Positions 44,510 to 54,966 are shown, counted from the first letter of the stretch. The stretch: 64,000 nucleotides of DNA from Cupriavidus gilardii (GCF_008801915.1 NZ_VZOV01000002.1:248001-312000); one strand, 5' to 3'. Numbers and translations: made by a program. Notes: generated by a model not told the origin, from the letters alone.

Positions 44510-45463
44510 ATGAAACTGCCTACCGCCACCCGCACTGCGCCACGACAGGCGCGCCGTTCGCTGCGGTCCGCCCTGGGTGCGCTGCTGACCGCCGCGCTCG
44601 CTTACGGTGCGTTCGGCACCATCGGCGCCGCTCATGCCCAGCAGAACGACACGCTGGCCAAGATCAAGCAGAACGGCGTGATCATCCTCGGCCATCGCGA
44701 ATCGTCGATCCCGTTCTCCTATACCAATGGCCGCGAGGTCATGGGGTATTCGCACGAGATCATGATGGCGATCGTCGACAAGGTGAAGACGCAGCTGAAC
44801 ATGCCGAACCTGCAGGTGCGGATGATCCCGATCACCTCGCAGAACCGTATCTCGCTGATGCAGAACGGCACCATCGATCTGGAATGCGGCTCGACCACCA
44901 ACAACCTCGAGCGCCAGAAGCAGGTCGGCTTCACCAACAGCCTGTTCGTCTACGGCATCCGCATGCTGGTGCGCAAGGACGCCGGCGTGAAGGACTTCGA
45001 TGACCTGAAGGGCCGCAACGTCGTGACGACCGCCGGCACTACGGGTGAGCGCCTGCTGGTCAAGATGAACGGCGAGAAGGCGATGAACATGAACCTGACC
45101 GGCGCCAAGGACCACGGCCAGGCCTTCCTGATGCTCGAGTCGGGCCGCGCGGTCGCCTTCGTCATGGACGAGCCGCTGCTGTACGGCGAACTGACCAAGG
45201 CGAAGAATCCCGGCGAATGGACCGTCGCCGGCACGCCGCTGCAGACGGAGAACTACGCCTGCATGCTGCGCAAGGACGATCCGCAATTCAAGGCGCTTGC
45301 CGACGGCGTGATCGCCGACCTGATGAAGTCGGGCAAGGCCGAGCAGCTGTACAAGAAGTGGTTCCAGTCGCCGATCCCCCCGCGCGGCATCAACATGAAC
45401 TACCCGCTGTCGGCGGAGATGAAGGAGCTGTTCGCGAACCCGAACGACAAGGCGTTCCAGTAA
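44510..45463 (+). CDS. gltI: Glutamate/aspartate-type ABC binding protein (GltI-like)
   Basis: 317 residues. Signal peptide ending AAHA, then solute-binding domain family 3 with GVIILGHRESSIPFSY, TIDLECGSTTNNLERQ and RMLVRKDAGVKDF, the GltI/GltB pattern. AAGGAG lies nine bases before ATG 44510. No permease or ATPase genes accompany it, so it either uses components elsewhere or is a stand-alone partner. Order LysR - dadA - gltI hints at acidic D-amino acid use, which is inference. Confidence 0.8.
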   Translation: MKLPTATRTAPRQARRSLRSALGALLTAALAYGAFGTIGAAHAQQNDTLAKIKQNGVIILGHRESSIPFSYTNGREVMGYSHEIMMAIVDKVKTQLNMPNLQVRMIPITSQNRISLMQNGTIDLECGSTTNNLERQKQVGFTNSLFVYGIRMLVRKDAGVKDFDDLKGRNVVTTAGTTGERLLVKMNGEKAMNMNLTGAKDHGQAFLMLESGRAVAFVMDEPLLYGELTKAKNPGEWTVAGTPLQTENYACMLRKDDPQFKALADGVIADLMKSGKAEQLYKKWFQSPIPPRGINMNYPLSAEMKELFANPNDKAFQ

Positions 45464-45486
45464 GCGTTTTGGGTCTCCGCAACAGG

Positions 45487-45528
45487 AAGTCCGCATCGGC
45501 GCTCAGGCGTCGATGCGGACTTTTCTCA
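45487..45528 (+). terminator. Terminator behind gltI
   Basis: 12-bp stem AAGTCCGCATCG / CGATGCGGACTT with a 12-base loop, followed by TTTTCTC, 23 bp after the gltI stop. Confidence 0.85.
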
Positions 45529-45633
45529 TTCTGCGCGCCCCTCCGGCCGAAACGTAAAGCGCGTGCATTTTTCAGAAGCTTCCGGGTTCACCGATCGGCA
45601 AGCTACGCAGGTCTCAACACGGTATCGCCGATC

Positions 45634-46590
45634 ATGGTTCTGACCTACGACTCCTGCTACAAGCTGCTGTTCTCCACGCCCGACCTGGTGCGCGAACTGG
45701 TCACCGCATTCGTCGAGAACGACTGGCTGCGCAGCCTCGATTTTGAAACGCTGGAGAAAATTCCCCCGCAATACGTTGGCGACAACTTGCGCCAACGCGC
45801 CAATGATGTGGTCTGGCGCGTCCGCGCCGATGACGATCGGCTCTACCTCTACATGCCGATCGAATTCCAGAGCACTGTCGACCCTTGCATGGCAGTCCGT
45901 GTCATGGAATATATGGGACTGCTCTATCAGGACCTTGGCCGCCGCAAGAACGTGCTCGCGGATCGCAAGCTGCCGCCCGTTCTGCCGCTGGTGATGTACA
46001 CCGGCAAGGCGCCGTGGACCGCCCCTACCGACATGGCTTCGATGGTCGTTGCCGCTCCGCGTTTGGCAGCAAGATTCCAGCCGCAACTCGCCTATCTGCT
46101 GATCGATACGAGCCAGTATCGGGATAGCGATCTGCAGGCGCTGAACAATCGCGTGGCCATGGTGATCCTGATCGAGCGCGGGGATCTGGATCGCCTGCCC
46201 GAACTGGTCGATCAACTGAACGAGATGATCGATGGCGACGTCGAACTGCACCGGATTTTTTCGATCTGGATGCGTCAACTACTCCATCGCCGGAGCGACG
46301 GGGTTTTGTTGCTACCGGAGGTGGTCAACCTGAAGGAGGTCAATATGAGCCTGGTGTTATCGCTAAATGAGTTGAGACAGAAAGGAGTTTTGCAAGGCAA
46401 GGTAGAGGGGGAAGCATACGTGCTGCAGAAGGTGCTGACACAGCGATTTGGCTCGTTGCCGCCGGACATTGCCTCCCGCATCGCGCGGGCCAATACCGAA
46501 CAACTCGAACGCTGGGTGGATCGGCTGGACTCAGCCCAATGCCTCGACGACATCTTCAGTGACCACACTGAAGGACGGGTCGCCGCCTGA
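45634..46590 (+). CDS. Rpn-family nuclease / transposase-like protein
   Basis: 318 residues of the Rpn (YhgA-like, Transposase_31) family, PD-(D/E)xK nucleases that promote RecA-independent recombination. The nuclease core runs from SCYKLLFSTPDLVRELVTAF to LYLYMPIEFQSTVD (catalytic E-x-Q). The C-terminus (VLTQRFGSLPPDIASRI, LERWVDRLDSAQCLDDIF) is a DUF4351-type helix bundle, a common fusion in this family. The start begins MVLTYDSCYK. It lies between the gltI terminator and tRNA-Ser. Confidence 0.8.
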   Translation: MVLTYDSCYKLLFSTPDLVRELVTAFVENDWLRSLDFETLEKIPPQYVGDNLRQRANDVVWRVRADDDRLYLYMPIEFQSTVDPCMAVRVMEYMGLLYQDLGRRKNVLADRKLPPVLPLVMYTGKAPWTAPTDMASMVVAAPRLAARFQPQLAYLLIDTSQYRDSDLQALNNRVAMVILIERGDLDRLPELVDQLNEMIDGDVELHRIFSIWMRQLLHRRSDGVLLLPEVVNLKEVNMSLVLSLNELRQKGVLQGKVEGEAYVLQKVLTQRFGSLPPDIASRIARANTEQLERWVDRLDSAQCLDDIFSDHTEGRVAA

Positions 46591-46652
46591 TTCCCTGATC
46601 GATGGATTGAGCCAGCGCACCCAAACCCGAACAAGAAGCACCGCCCAAAACA

Positions 46653-46684
46653 AAAACCCCCGAAGGCACGCCTTCGGGGGTTTT
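46653..46684. terminator. Bidirectional terminator between rpn gene and tRNA-Ser
   Basis: AAAACCCCCGAAGG / CCTTCGGGGGTTTT with a four-base loop; A-run on one side and T-run on the other allow use by both strands, ending the Rpn transcript and the tRNA-Ser transcript. Confidence 0.85.
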
Positions 46685-46690
46685 GCACTA

Positions 46691-46781
<91 letters not shown>

Positions 46782-46810
46782 TGAACTGGTCGCGTTGCGG
46801 CGAAACCGAG

Positions 46811-46839
46811 ATTATAGAGAAGTCAAAAACAGACTGCAA
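46811..46839 (-). promoter_or_regulatory. tRNA-Ser promoter
   Basis: On the minus strand -35 TTGCAG (46839 to 46834), 17-bp spacer, -10 TATAAT (46816 to 46811), the best sigma-70 match in the window. Predicted start near 46804, about 23 nt before the mature tRNA. Confidence 0.8.
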
Positions 46840-46892
46840 GAGGGTCGGCGCGTTTTTGGCGTGGCTTCTTGCTGCTGCCCGGTTGGCCGGCC

Positions 46893-48272
<1,380 letters not shown>

Positions 48273-48330
48273 TTACTGCACCGCGGCAGGGCCTGGCCGC
48301 GATGCCGGCCCGCGGCGCCGCTAGCCGCGG

Positions 48331-49695
48331 CTAGCCGCCGCTATCGTCGGCCTTGCTCCCCTTGCCCGCCGGCTGGCTCTTCTGCCGGCGGTGCCAGGCC
48401 TCGTCCAGCTCGCGCAGATGGCGCAGCTTGTCGCCGATCTTGCCTTCGAGGCCGCGCGGCGTCGGCTGATACCAGCCCTGCGCCTTCAGGTCGTCGGGGA
48501 AATAGTGCTCACCGGCGGCATAGGCTTCGGGCTCGTCGTGCGCGTAGCGGTAGGCGTGGCCGTAGCCGAGCTCCTTCATCAGCCTGGTCGGCGCATTGCG
48601 CAGATGGACCGGCACGGCGCGCGACTTGTCCTTGGCGACGAAGGCGCGCGCGGCGTTGTAGGCGTTGTAGCCGGCGTTCGACTTGGGCGCGACCGCCAGG
48701 TAGATCAGCGCCTGCGCCAGCGCCAGCTCGCCCTCGGGCGAGCCCAGGCGCTCATAGGTCTCGGCCGCGTCCAGCGTCATCCGCGCCGCGCGGGGATCGG
48801 CCAGGCCGATGTCTTCCCATGCCATCCGCACGATGCGGCGCGCCAGATAGCGCGGGTCGGCGCCGCCGTCCAGCATGCGGCAGAACCAGTACAGCGCCGC
48901 GTCGGGGTCGGAGCCGCGCACCGACTTGTGCAGCGCGCTGATCTGGTCGTAGAACGCATCGCCGCCCTTGTCGAAGCGGCGCAGGTTCTCCGACAGCGCG
49001 CTGCCGAGCAGCGCCTTGTCGATCGTCTGCGCGCCGGCGGTACGCGCGGCCCGCGCGACGATCTCGATATTGTTCAGCAGCTTGCGGCCATCGCCGTCGG
49101 CGGACGACACGATCAGCTGCAGCGCCTCGTCGTCCCACGCCAGGCCGCCCAGCGCGTCGCTGGCGCGCAGGGCCAGCTGGCGCAGTTCGGCATCGTCCAG
49201 GCTCTTGAGCACATAGACCGCCGCCCGCGACAGCAACGCGCCATTGACCTCGAATGAAGGATTCTCGGTGGTCGCGCCGATGAAGGTGAACAGGCCGCTT
49301 TCCACATGCGGCAGGAAGGCGTCCTGCTGGCTCTTGTTGAAGCGATGGACCTCGTCGACGAACACCAGCGTGCGCCGCCCGTGGGCGCGGTATTGCTCGG
49401 CACGCTCGACCGCCTCGCGGATATCCTTGACGCCCGACAGCACCGCCGACAGCGCGATGAACTCGGCATCGAAGGCATCGGCCATCAGCCGCGCCAGCGT
49501 GGTCTTGCCGACGCCGGGCGGGCCCCACAGGATCATCGAATGCGGCTCGCCCGATTCGAAGGCCACGCGCAGCGGCTTGCCCGGGCCGAGCAGATGCTGC
49601 TGGCCAATGACCTCGTCGATATTGCGTGGGCGCAGCCGTTCGGCCAGCGGTTGGCGGGAAGCGTCGGAAGGTTCGGAAAACAGCGTGTCCGGCAC
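48331..49695 (-). CDS. rarA: Replication-associated recombination protein RarA
   Basis: AAA+ ATPase of the RarA/MgsA/WRNIP1 family acting at stalled replication forks. Walker A WGPPGVGKTTLARL, Walker B TLVFVDEVHRFNKSQQDAFL, sensor GATTENPSFEVN. No ATG is available: GTG 49695 (454 residues), TTG 49704 or GTG 49770 are the choices, with no clear ribosome site for any; 49695 fits the family length. Downstream of fbpC and upstream of serS, a conserved betaproteobacterial position. The fbp genes are inserted before it. Confidence 0.9.
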   Translation of the reverse strand: MPDTLFSEPSDASRQPLAERLRPRNIDEVIGQQHLLGPGKPLRVAFESGEPHSMILWGPPGVGKTTLARLMADAFDAEFIALSAVLSGVKDIREAVERAEQYRAHGRRTLVFVDEVHRFNKSQQDAFLPHVESGLFTFIGATTENPSFEVNGALLSRAAVYVLKSLDDAELRQLALRASDALGGLAWDDEALQLIVSSADGDGRKLLNNIEIVARAARTAGAQTIDKALLGSALSENLRRFDKGGDAFYDQISALHKSVRGSDPDAALYWFCRMLDGGADPRYLARRIVRMAWEDIGLADPRAARMTLDAAETYERLGSPEGELALAQALIYLAVAPKSNAGYNAYNAARAFVAKDKSRAVPVHLRNAPTRLMKELGYGHAYRYAHDEPEAYAAGEHYFPDDLKAQGWYQPTPRGLEGKIGDKLRHLRELDEAWHRRQKSQPAGKGSKADDSGG

Positions 49696-49749
49696 GGTGG
49701 TCAAGGCTTGGGTTTCAGTGCGGGCGGTGCGCAGGTCGCGATGCTGGTG

Positions 49750-49773
49750 TCGGTGCACGTCTCGGTGCACGTC
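49750..49773. repeat. 12-bp tandem repeat upstream of rarA
   Basis: TCGGTGCACGTC twice in exact tandem, each containing the palindrome GTGCAC, with a third imperfect copy beside it on the left. It lies 55-78 bp before the chosen rarA start and also codes the doubtful N-terminal extension of that frame. Confidence 0.5.
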
Positions 49774-49857
49774 TTTCCGCAGGCCGCGCGGCCGGCCAAA
49801 GCGCCAGTGTAGTGCATCCGTACGCGGTGCCGCCCGGCGGGGATCGGGCTCGCCGCG

Positions 49858-51009
49858 CTAGCGCGGAAACGCCACCACGTCGTCGACCTCGACGCGGATG
49901 CCGATCCAGTCGCCGACGCCGTGGTCGTGGTGCGACGGCGCCAGCGACAGCACCCTGCCGCCGCTGGCCAGCCGCAGCGTGTAGAGAATCTCGGCGCCGC
50001 GGAAGGCCTTGTGCAGGATCTGCGCGCGCAGCGCGCTCGCATCGTCGTGCAGGATGTCGTCGGGGCGGATCAGCACGTCGACCTCGGCCACGCCGGGCGC
50101 CAAGGCGAGGCCGTCGCGGCTGTGCAGCGTGCCCAGTTCGCAGTCAAGTTGTCCCGGCGCGGTGACGCGGGCGGGCATCAACACGCCCTGCCCGATGAAA
50201 TCGCCGACGAAGCGCGTGGCGGGCTTGTGATAGAGCTGATGCGCCGTGCCCCACTGCTCGATCGCACCGGCGTGCATCACGCCGATCTCGTCGGCCATCG
50301 CGAACGCTTCGAGCTGGTCGTGGGTCACCAGGATCGCGGTCGCGCCCTGGGCCTTCAGGATCGCGCGCACCTCCAGGCTCAGCCGCTCGCGCAGGTCCAC
50401 GTCGAGATTGGAAAACGGCTCGTCGAGCAGCAGCAGCTCGGGCCGCGGCGCCAGCGCGCGGGCCAGCGCCACGCGCTGCTGCTGGCCGCCGGACAGCTCG
50501 TGCGGGAAGCGCGCGCCGGCGCCCGCCAGACCGACCAGCTCGAGCACTTCGGCGACACGCTCGCGCCGCGCCTGGCGGCTGTCACGATGCAGGCCGAAGG
50601 CGACGTTGTCGGCCACGCTCAGATGCGGAAACAGCGCGTAGTCCTGGAACACCATGCCGACGCGCCGCCGTTCAGGTGGGACCGACAGGCCCGGTGCCGA
50701 TACCAGTTGCCCGTCCAGCACGATGCGCCCGGCACGCAACGGCTCGAAGCCCGCGATGGCCCGCAGCACGGTGGTCTTGCCGCAGCCGCTGGGACCGAGC
50801 AGGCAGCCGATGCTGCCGCGCGCCAGCGAGAACGACAGGTCGTCGATCACGATCTGGCTGTCGAAGCCGTGGCGGATGTGCTCGACCTCCAGCACCAGAT
50901 CGGGCGGCACGCTGGCTGGGGCGGCAGCCGCGACGGCGCCGGGCCGGGGCGAAGCGGTGGGCGCGGCAGGCGCGGCGGGAGGCGCGGTGTCGAGATCGAA
51001 GGCGGACAT
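49858..51009 (-). CDS. fbpC: Iron(III) ABC transporter ATPase FbpC
   Basis: 383 residues. Walker A GPSGCGKTT, signature LSGGQQQRVALARAL, Walker B LLLLDEPFSNLD, then a C-terminal TOBE-type region (VDVLIRPDDILHDD). The first ~35 residues are Pro/Ala-rich and atypical. It drives import through FbpB of iron delivered by FbpA. ATG 51009 is used; ATG 51018 is an alternative. Divergent from fbpB, with a Fur-like site between. Confidence 0.88.
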   Translation of the reverse strand: MSAFDLDTAPPAAPAAPTASPRPGAVAAAAPASVPPDLVLEVEHIRHGFDSQIVIDDLSFSLARGSIGCLLGPSGCGKTTVLRAIAGFEPLRAGRIVLDGQLVSAPGLSVPPERRRVGMVFQDYALFPHLSVADNVAFGLHRDSRQARRERVAEVLELVGLAGAGARFPHELSGGQQQRVALARALAPRPELLLLDEPFSNLDVDLRERLSLEVRAILKAQGATAILVTHDQLEAFAMADEIGVMHAGAIEQWGTAHQLYHKPATRFVGDFIGQGVLMPARVTAPGQLDCELGTLHSRDGLALAPGVAEVDVLIRPDDILHDDASALRAQILHKAFRGAEILYTLRLASGGRVLSLAPSHHDHGVGDWIGIRVEVDDVVAFPR

Positions 51010-51028
51010 GCGAATCATTATAAGTATC
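51010..51028. promoter_or_regulatory. Fur-box-like site between fbpC and fbpB
   Basis: Read on the minus strand, GATACTTATAATGATTCGC matches 14 of 19 positions of the Fur consensus GATAATGATAATCATTATC. It abuts the fbpC start codon. The core ATAATGATTC recurs upstream of fbpA. Confidence 0.55.
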
Positions 51029-51048
51029 AGCAACGCGGGACCGGCGAT

Positions 51049-51057
51049 TGTTAGAAT
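51049..51057 (+). promoter_or_regulatory. Extended -10 for fbpB
   Basis: TGTTAGAAT (TGn plus TAGAAT) about 50 bp before the fbpB start, 20 bp from the Fur-like site, so iron-loaded Fur could block it. Confidence 0.4.
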
Positions 51058-51106
51058 GCCCGAGCCGCGCCGCCCGCGGCACTTTCTTCCCAGCCGATCG
51101 CCGCGC

Positions 51107-52795
51107 ATGTCCCTGCTCCATCCCGCCCGATTGCCCGATCACGACCATGCCGGTGTGGCACGGCGTGGACGGCGGCCGGCGGCCATCCATCCGCTGTCGT
51201 TCGCGGCGGGCGTGGTGGCCCTGCTGATCGCGGTGCCGATCCTGGTGGTGGCGGCCAGCCTGCTGACGCCGAGCACCGAGACCTGGCATCACCTGGCCGA
51301 CACGGTGCTGGCCGAATACGTCGCCAATACGCTGTGGCTGCTGGCCGGCGTCGCCGTCGGCGTGCTGCTGCTCGGCGTGCCGACCGCCTGGCTGGTCTGC
51401 ACCTATCGCTTCCCGGGCCGCAGCCTGATGGAATGGGCGCTGGTGCTGCCGCTGGCGATGCCCGCCTACGTGATCGCCTACGCCTATACCGACGCGCTGC
51501 AGTTCGCCGGCCCGGTGCAGAGCTGGCTGCGCGCACTGACCGGCTGGGGCGCGCGCGACTACTGGTTTCCGGACGTACGGACACTGGGCGGCGCGATCGT
51601 GCTGTTCTCGCTGGTGCTCTACCCCTACGTCTACCTGACCGCCCGCGCCGCCTTCCTGCAGCAGACGCTGAACACGCTGGAGGCGGCCCGGCTGCTCGGC
51701 CACGGGCCTTGGCGCAGCCTGTTGCGCGTGGTGCTGCCGCTGGCGCGCCCCGGCATCGCGGCCGGCACCGCGCTGGCGCTGATGGAGACGCTGGCGGATT
51801 TCGGCACCGTCGCCTATTTCGCGATCCCGACCTTCTCGACGGGCATCTATCGCGCCTGGTTCTCGCTCGGCGACAAGAGCGCGGCGGCGCAGCTGTCGGC
51901 CTGCATGCTGGCCTTCGTGATCGCGATCCTGGTGGCCGAGCGGATCTCGCGCGGCAAGGCCCGCGTGCATGGCGGCCAACGCCGCGCGCAGACCTATCGG
52001 CTGACGGGCTGGCACGGCTGGGCCGCGCTGGCGGCGTGCGCGCTGCCGGTGCTGCTGGGCTTCCTGGTGCCGGCGCTGATGCTGTTCGAGATGGCCTTCA
52101 CCGACGGCGACGCGCAGTTCGGCCCGCGCTTCATCGGCCTGGTCCGCAACAGCTTCCTGCTGGCCAGCGTTACCGCGCTGGCCGCGGTGCTGATCGCGCT
52201 GGCGATCGGCTATGCCGGACGGCTCGGCCGCGGCTGGCCAATGCGGGCGCTGCTGCGGGTCTGCGGCATGGGCTATGCGCTGCCCGGCTCCGTAATCGCG
52301 GTGGGCGTGCTGGTGCCGGTCGCGCGGCTCGACAATGCGATCGCCGGCTGGATCCAGCAACTGACCGGCGCGTCGCCCGGCCTGCTGCTGACCGGCGGCA
52401 TTGCCGCGCTGGTCTACGCCTATCTGGTGCGCTTTCTCGGCGTCGCGCTGCAGACGGTCAACGCCGGACTGGCCAAGATCACGCCCAGCATGGACACCGC
52501 CGCGCGCAGCCTGGGCCACGGCCCCGCCGCGACGCTGCGCCGCGTGCATCTGCCGATGCTGCGCGGCAGCCTGCTGACCGCGGCGCTGATCGTCTTCGTC
52601 GACGTGATGAAGGAACTGCCGGCGACCTTCGTGATGCGCCCCTTCAATTTCGACACGTTGGCCGTGCAGGCCTACAACCTCGCCGCCGACGAGCGGCTGG
52701 CCGAGGCCGCCACCGCCTCGCTGGTGATCGTGCTGGTCGGGCTGATTCCGGTGATCGTGCTGTCGCGGCAGATCCGCCGCAGCGCGCAGGACTGA
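51107..52795 (+). CDS. fbpB: Iron(III) ABC transporter permease FbpB
   Basis: 562-residue fused permease with two copies of the binding-protein-dependent permease domain. The two ATPase-contact loops are EAARLLGHGPWRSLLRVVLPLA and DTAARSLGHGPAATLRRVHLPM, typical of FbpB/SfuB. About twelve hydrophobic segments. ATG 51107 is used. Divergent from fbpC; the HEAT-repeat gene follows 168 bp downstream. Confidence 0.88.
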   Translation: MSLLHPARLPDHDHAGVARRGRRPAAIHPLSFAAGVVALLIAVPILVVAASLLTPSTETWHHLADTVLAEYVANTLWLLAGVAVGVLLLGVPTAWLVCTYRFPGRSLMEWALVLPLAMPAYVIAYAYTDALQFAGPVQSWLRALTGWGARDYWFPDVRTLGGAIVLFSLVLYPYVYLTARAAFLQQTLNTLEAARLLGHGPWRSLLRVVLPLARPGIAAGTALALMETLADFGTVAYFAIPTFSTGIYRAWFSLGDKSAAAQLSACMLAFVIAILVAERISRGKARVHGGQRRAQTYRLTGWHGWAALAACALPVLLGFLVPALMLFEMAFTDGDAQFGPRFIGLVRNSFLLASVTALAAVLIALAIGYAGRLGRGWPMRALLRVCGMGYALPGSVIAVGVLVPVARLDNAIAGWIQQLTGASPGLLLTGGIAALVYAYLVRFLGVALQTVNAGLAKITPSMDTAARSLGHGPAATLRRVHLPMLRGSLLTAALIVFVDVMKELPATFVMRPFNFDTLAVQAYNLAADERLAEAATASLVIVLVGLIPVIVLSRQIRRSAQD

Positions 52796-52963
52796 GCGAG
52801 CGGCGCGCGGGCCGTAGGCAGCGTGCCTGCATGGGGTTCAGGCGCGCCGGTCCGCTCTCCATGTCGAGCTAAAGCCCGCCGCGATTTCGCCGATATCCCG
52901 TGAATGCCAAGCTGGGCCGCGCAAGCCGGCCCGCTTTCCTCGAACTCGATGGGCGGGAGTCGT

Positions 52964-53698
52964 ATGCAAATTCGTTACCGGATGCTGGTCTTCAAGATGT
53001 CGCGCCTGGCCAGCCAGAACAAGCTGACGGCAGTGCAGGAGATCGGCTTCGCCACCGAACTCGCCGAACTGGTGGTCAAGGAAGGCATCGCCGAGCGGGT
53101 GGTGCAGGAACTGTTCGACGATGATCATCCGCAGCTGCGCCGCATCGCCGTCAATGCGATCCGCCGCACCGGGCGCTTCGACGTGCCGGGCCTGCAGTCG
53201 GCGCTGCTGCGCAGGTTGTCCGATGCCGAGCCGTGGCTGCGCCACGATGCGGTCTGGGTCATGCAGGAAGCGGCGATGGACGGCGGGCTGGTGCGCGCGG
53301 GGCTGCGCCGGCTGGCGGGCACCGTGCAATTGCCGCAGGACGCGGTACGTGCGAAGTCCAATCCCGGGGATGCGCTGCTGCAGGCCCAGGTGCGCGCACG
53401 GCAGGCGCTCGATGCCTTGCTGAAGAAGGATGCGCAGGCCGCACTGGCGGCGCTGCGAGCCACGTTGGCGACGTTCGCCGCGCTGAATCAGGAGCCGTAT
53501 GGCAGCGGCACGGTAGGCCAGATGAACCTGGCGCGGCGCGAACTGCAGCGCCGCATGGCCAGGCGGGCCTTGTCGAGCAGTACGCGGCTGACCTTCCGCC
53601 GCGTCGAGGGGCCGGACGGCAAGGCGGCCTTCGCGCAGACCGCGAGCACCACCAGGTCCGGCCAGACCAGTGACGACGCGGCCGGCGATCCGTCGTGA
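52964..53698 (+). CDS. HEAT-repeat protein of unknown function in the fbp locus
   Basis: 244 residues. Residues ~10-110 carry at least two HEAT-type helical repeats (LFDDDHPQLRRIAVNAIRRT and LSDAEPWLRHDAVWVMQEA), as in PBS-lyase/HEAT adaptor proteins. The rest is helical and charged, ending in a Ser/Thr-rich tail. No signal peptide or membrane span. GGGAG precedes ATG 52964. Placed between fbpB and the convergent fbpA, but nothing shows it works in iron transport. Confidence 0.6.
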   Translation: MQIRYRMLVFKMSRLASQNKLTAVQEIGFATELAELVVKEGIAERVVQELFDDDHPQLRRIAVNAIRRTGRFDVPGLQSALLRRLSDAEPWLRHDAVWVMQEAAMDGGLVRAGLRRLAGTVQLPQDAVRAKSNPGDALLQAQVRARQALDALLKKDAQAALAALRATLATFAALNQEPYGSGTVGQMNLARRELQRRMARRALSSSTRLTFRRVEGPDGKAAFAQTASTTRSGQTSDDAAGDPS

Positions 53699-53731
53699 GG
53701 ATCCGCGCCGGCCGCGCCCTTCAGCCGGCGA

Positions 53732-54787
53732 TCACTTGAAGCCGGCCTTGTCCGCCAGCTTCTGCGCGACCGGCTGATACTTGCCGAGTTCGGCCACATT
53801 GATCCGGTCGGCCTTGAAGCTGCCCATCGCCTCCAGCGCCGGATTGCCGACCTTGACGCTCGGCACCACCGGCCACTCGTTGTTGCCGTTGGCGAAGTAG
53901 GCCTGGGCCTCGTCGCTGGCGAGATACTCCAGGAACTTGACCGCCGACTCCTTGTTCGGCGCGTGCTTGAGCATGCCGCCGCCCGAGATGTTCATGTGCA
54001 CGCCCTGGCTGTCCTGGTTGGGCCAGACCACGCCGAGCTTGTCGGCCACCGCCTTGTCCTCGGGCTTGGTCGACTTCAGCAGGCGCGCGATGTAGTAGGT
54101 GTTGGAGATCGCCAGATCGCATTCGCCCGCGGCCACGGCCTTCAGCTGGTCGGTGTCGCCGCCCTTGGGCGTGCGCGCCAGATTGGCGACGACGCCCTGC
54201 GCCCAGCGCTCGGTCTTCGCTTCGCCGTCATGCGCGATCAGGCTCGAGATCAGCGACAGGTTGTAGACGTGGCCGCTCGAGCGCGTGCACAGCTTGCCCT
54301 TCCACTTCGGGTCGGCCAGGTCCTCATAGGTCTTGATGTCGCCCGGCTTGACGGTGTCCTTGTTGTAGGCGATCACGCGGGCGCGCGCCGAGAAGCCGAA
54401 CCATTCGCCGTTGGGATCGCGAAAGTTGGCGGGGATGCGCGATTCGAGCACCTTCGATTTGACCGGCGCGAACACGCCGGCCTGCTGCGCCCGCCACAGG
54501 CGGCCGATATCGACGGTGATGAACACATCGGCCGGGCTGTTGGCGCCCTCGCTCTTGATCCGCTCGAGCAGCGGATCCTCCTGGCCCTCGATGCGATTGA
54601 TCTTGATGCCGGTCTGTTTGGTGAAGTTGCTGTACAGCGCCTCGTCGGTCTGATAGTGCCGGGCCGTATAGAGGTTCAGCACCTTTTCCTGTGAGCCCTG
54701 GGCCATCGCGGCCAGGGGAATCGACGCGGCGCTGGCCGCCATGGCGAGAGCTGCCGCAGCGGGCAGCAGACGACGAAACACGAACAT
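53732..54787 (-). CDS. fbpA: Periplasmic iron(III)-binding protein FbpA
   Basis: 351 residues. Signal peptide ending AAMA near residue 29; mature domain opens VLNLYTARHYQTDEALY. The iron-coordinating tyrosine pair Tyr231-Tyr232 is in ISNTYYIARLL. GGAGGAG sits close before ATG 54787. It is convergent with the HEAT-repeat gene and is on its own transcript, downstream of a Fur-like motif at 54841-54859. Confidence 0.9.
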   Translation of the reverse strand: MFVFRRLLPAAAALAMAASAASIPLAAMAQGSQEKVLNLYTARHYQTDEALYSNFTKQTGIKINRIEGQEDPLLERIKSEGANSPADVFITVDIGRLWRAQQAGVFAPVKSKVLESRIPANFRDPNGEWFGFSARARVIAYNKDTVKPGDIKTYEDLADPKWKGKLCTRSSGHVYNLSLISSLIAHDGEAKTERWAQGVVANLARTPKGGDTDQLKAVAAGECDLAISNTYYIARLLKSTKPEDKAVADKLGVVWPNQDSQGVHMNISGGGMLKHAPNKESAVKFLEYLASDEAQAYFANGNNEWPVVPSVKVGNPALEAMGSFKADRINVAELGKYQPVAQKLADKAGFK

Positions 54788-54840
54788 GGACTCCTCCGGG
54801 CTTTGCGGTTCCGCCGCTGGCCGAATGTCAGCGGGCGAGC

Positions 54841-54859
54841 GCAAACAATAATGATTCCC
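54841..54859. promoter_or_regulatory. Fur-like site upstream of fbpA
   Basis: GCAAACAATAATGATTCCC matches the Fur consensus at 12 of 19 positions, about 55 bp before fbpA. It shares the exact core ATAATGATTC with the fbpB/fbpC site, suggesting common iron control. Confidence 0.45.
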
Positions 54860-54966
54860 GTTTTCGGCGTCAATGTCGGTTTCCCCGCGTGGAACGGCCG
54901 CGACAGGACTGCTCCACTGGCGGGAATATCACCAGGCCGGAATGTTCGCTTCGGCCTGGCACGCCC

